DNA from: Murdochiella sp. Marseille-P8839
GTDB taxonomy: Bacteria > Bacillota > Clostridia > Tissierellales > Peptoniphilaceae
DNA length: 64,000 bases
Direction: 5' to 3'
Assembly (NCBI GenBank): GCA_019753405.1
Contig: JAIKLF010000001.1
Coordinates: 128,789-192,788, forward strand
The notes beneath the pieces were generated by a model that saw only the letters and a program-made list of their open reading frames with translations, was not told where the DNA came from and did no database searches. A program made the position numbers and the translations under genes. Each line of letters starts with the position of its first letter. Position 1 is the stretch's first letter. Shown piece after piece: positions 62,944 through 64,000 of the stretch.

Positions 62944-64000
62944 TTAGTTTTTCTTTGCTTCCACAACCGCCTGTGCCGCCGCCAAACGGGCGATGGGCAC
63001 GCGGTACGGTGAGCAGGATACATAATCCAGGCCGATGCCGTCAAGGAATTTAACCGTGGCCGGATCACCGCCGTGTTCACCACAGATACCCAGATGCAAA
63101 TCCGGATTCGCCGCACGGCCGTTCTTGACCGCCAATTTCACGAGCTGACCGATGCCCTTCTGATCAAGGGATACGAACGGATCGCGCTCGAAGATTTTCT
63201 TGTCGGTGTAATCCGGCAGGAAGGAACCGGCATCATCACGCGAGAAGCCGAAGCTCATCTGCGTCAAGTCGTTGGTTCCGAAGGAGAAGAACTGCGCGGT
63301 TTCCGCAATTTCACCGGCTACTAAGCAAGCACGCGGCGTTTCAATCATGGTGCCGACGAGGTAATCAAGCTTGCGGCCCTGTTCTTCAAAGATCTTCTCG
63401 ACTTCGTCGCGTACAACCTTTTCGACATAGCGGAATTCTTTGTCATCTACCGTAAGCGGAATCATAATTTCCGGAACGATGTTCTTAACACCGTCATCGG
63501 TTGCGCGCAGTGCAGCCTGAACAATGGCACGGGCGATGGAGGCGTAGATGGACGGCCAGGTAATCGCTAAGCGCAGACCGCGGTGACCAAGCATCGGGTT
63601 GGCTTCGGCTAAGGCGTTCACACGCGCTTTGACTTCATCCAGCGAGATGTTCATCATGTCGGCAACGACCTGCTGTTCTGCATCCGTGTGCGGTACGAAT
63701 TCATGCAGCGGCGGATCAAGCAGACGTACCGTCATCGGACGTTCGCCGACGATCTTATACATCTGATAGAAATCTTCTTCCAGCATTGGACGAATTTCAT
63801 CCAGCGCTTTCTGACGAGTTTCCTCATCTTTGGCAAGAATCATCTCACGCACCACATTGATGCGGTCGCCTTCAAAGAACATATGCTCGGTACGGCAGAG
63901 ACCGATGCCCTCAGCGCCGAATTCAATCGCCTGTTTGGCATCACGCGGCGTATCGGCATTGGTACGAACCTGAAGACGTTTGATCTCATTGACCCAGCCC
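62944..64000 (-). CDS. ppdK: Pyruvate, phosphate dikinase (C-terminal part; 5' end outside window)
   Basis: Minus strand; about the last 352 residues of an enzyme of roughly 870-880. It interconverts pyruvate, ATP and phosphate with phosphoenolpyruvate, AMP and pyrophosphate. The frame is open to the window edge (GWVNEIKRLQVRTNADTPRDA precedes the internal Met), so the ATP-grasp and phosphohistidine domains lie outside. Seen here is the PEP-binding TIM barrel: GLCRTEHMFF, RLLDPPLHEFVP, NPMLGHRGLRL, TMIETPRACL, FSFGTNDLTQM and the catalytic-Cys segment LGICGEHGGDP. With fbp it suggests PEP-pyruvate cycling toward gluconeogenesis or PPi-based glycolysis. Confidence 0.97.
   Translation of the reverse strand, partial: GWVNEIKRLQVRTNADTPRDAKQAIEFGAEGIGLCRTEHMFFEGDRINVVREMILAKDEETRQKALDEIRPMLEEDFYQMYKIVGERPMTVRLLDPPLHEFVPHTDAEQQVVADMMNISLDEVKARVNALAEANPMLGHRGLRLAITWPSIYASIARAIVQAALRATDDGVKNIVPEIMIPLTVDDKEFRYVEKVVRDEVEKIFEEQGRKLDYLVGTMIETPRACLVAGEIAETAQFFSFGTNDLTQMSFGFSRDDAGSFLPDYTDKKIFERDPFVSLDQKGIGQLVKLAVKNGRAANPDLHLGICGEHGGDPATVKFLDGIGLDYVSCSPYRVPIARLAAAQAVVEAKKN

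Overview
The window is a 64 kb chromosomal segment of a Bacillota (Firmicutes) bacterium, most likely an anaerobic member of the Clostridia/Tissierellia. This rests on gene content: a full Gram-positive S10-spc-alpha ribosomal cluster followed further on by ecfA1-ecfA2-ecfT-truA, a class III fructose-bisphosphatase, pyruvate phosphate dikinase, a lysine riboswitch, surface proteins with cell-wall-binding-2 (CWB2) repeats of the kind known from Clostridioides, and strong AGGAGG ribosome binding sites with many GTG and TTG starts. No rRNA, tRNA, phage, transposase or CRISPR array was seen, and the species cannot be named from the sequence.

Layout. 1-6356: a sugar-catabolic operon (FGGY kinase cut by the window edge, sugar-phosphate epimerase, AllA-like cupin, M29 aminopeptidase, YjbQ, class II aldolase, archaeal-type triose-phosphate isomerase homologue, second YjbQ), closed by a terminator. 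6464-8608: a TetR regulator behind an 18-bp perfect palindrome, with two membrane-protein genes. 8609-9595: a non-coding stretch with a long inverted repeat and a regular 53/54-bp palindromic repeat array. 9596-20320: three secreted CWB2 proteins (two share an almost identical 1.2-kb tail, the third is a C69 dipeptidase) and a reverse-strand aldo/keto reductase. 20500-25772: glycerol kinase, an alanine/glycine symporter, a cupin-like protein, a DUF1275 protein and a ZIP metal transporter. 25827-27800 (minus): class III Fbp. 28039-30657: lysine riboswitch plus a two-gene ABC importer. 31134-37397: a five-gene surface-glycan operon (three glycosyltransferases, a polymerase/ligase, an N-acetyl-sugar amidotransferase).

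37386-52439: a terminator, about 370 nt of structured leader, then 22 ribosomal protein genes before adk and its neighbours (rpsJ to rplO, with secY, adk, a KOW protein, infA, rpmJ, rpsM, rpsK, rpsD, rpoA and rplQ following). 52485-62860: a mutarotase-like protein, an Mn-type CDF exporter, an L,D-transpeptidase, the ECF transporter module, truA, an SH3b-NlpC/P60 hydrolase and trpS. 62944-64000 (minus): the 3' part of ppdK.

Two themes run through the accessory parts. One is the cell surface: CWB2 proteins, the glycan operon, the L,D-transpeptidase and the NlpC/P60 hydrolase could together build and decorate the wall, and the glycan may be the polymer that CWB2 repeats bind (inference). The other is triose-level carbon metabolism: the first operon, glpK, fbp and ppdK all meet at dihydroxyacetone phosphate, phosphoenolpyruvate and pyruvate. 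The least explained parts are the first operon's substrate, the 53/54-bp palindrome array, and the structured leaders before the glycan operon and rpsJ.
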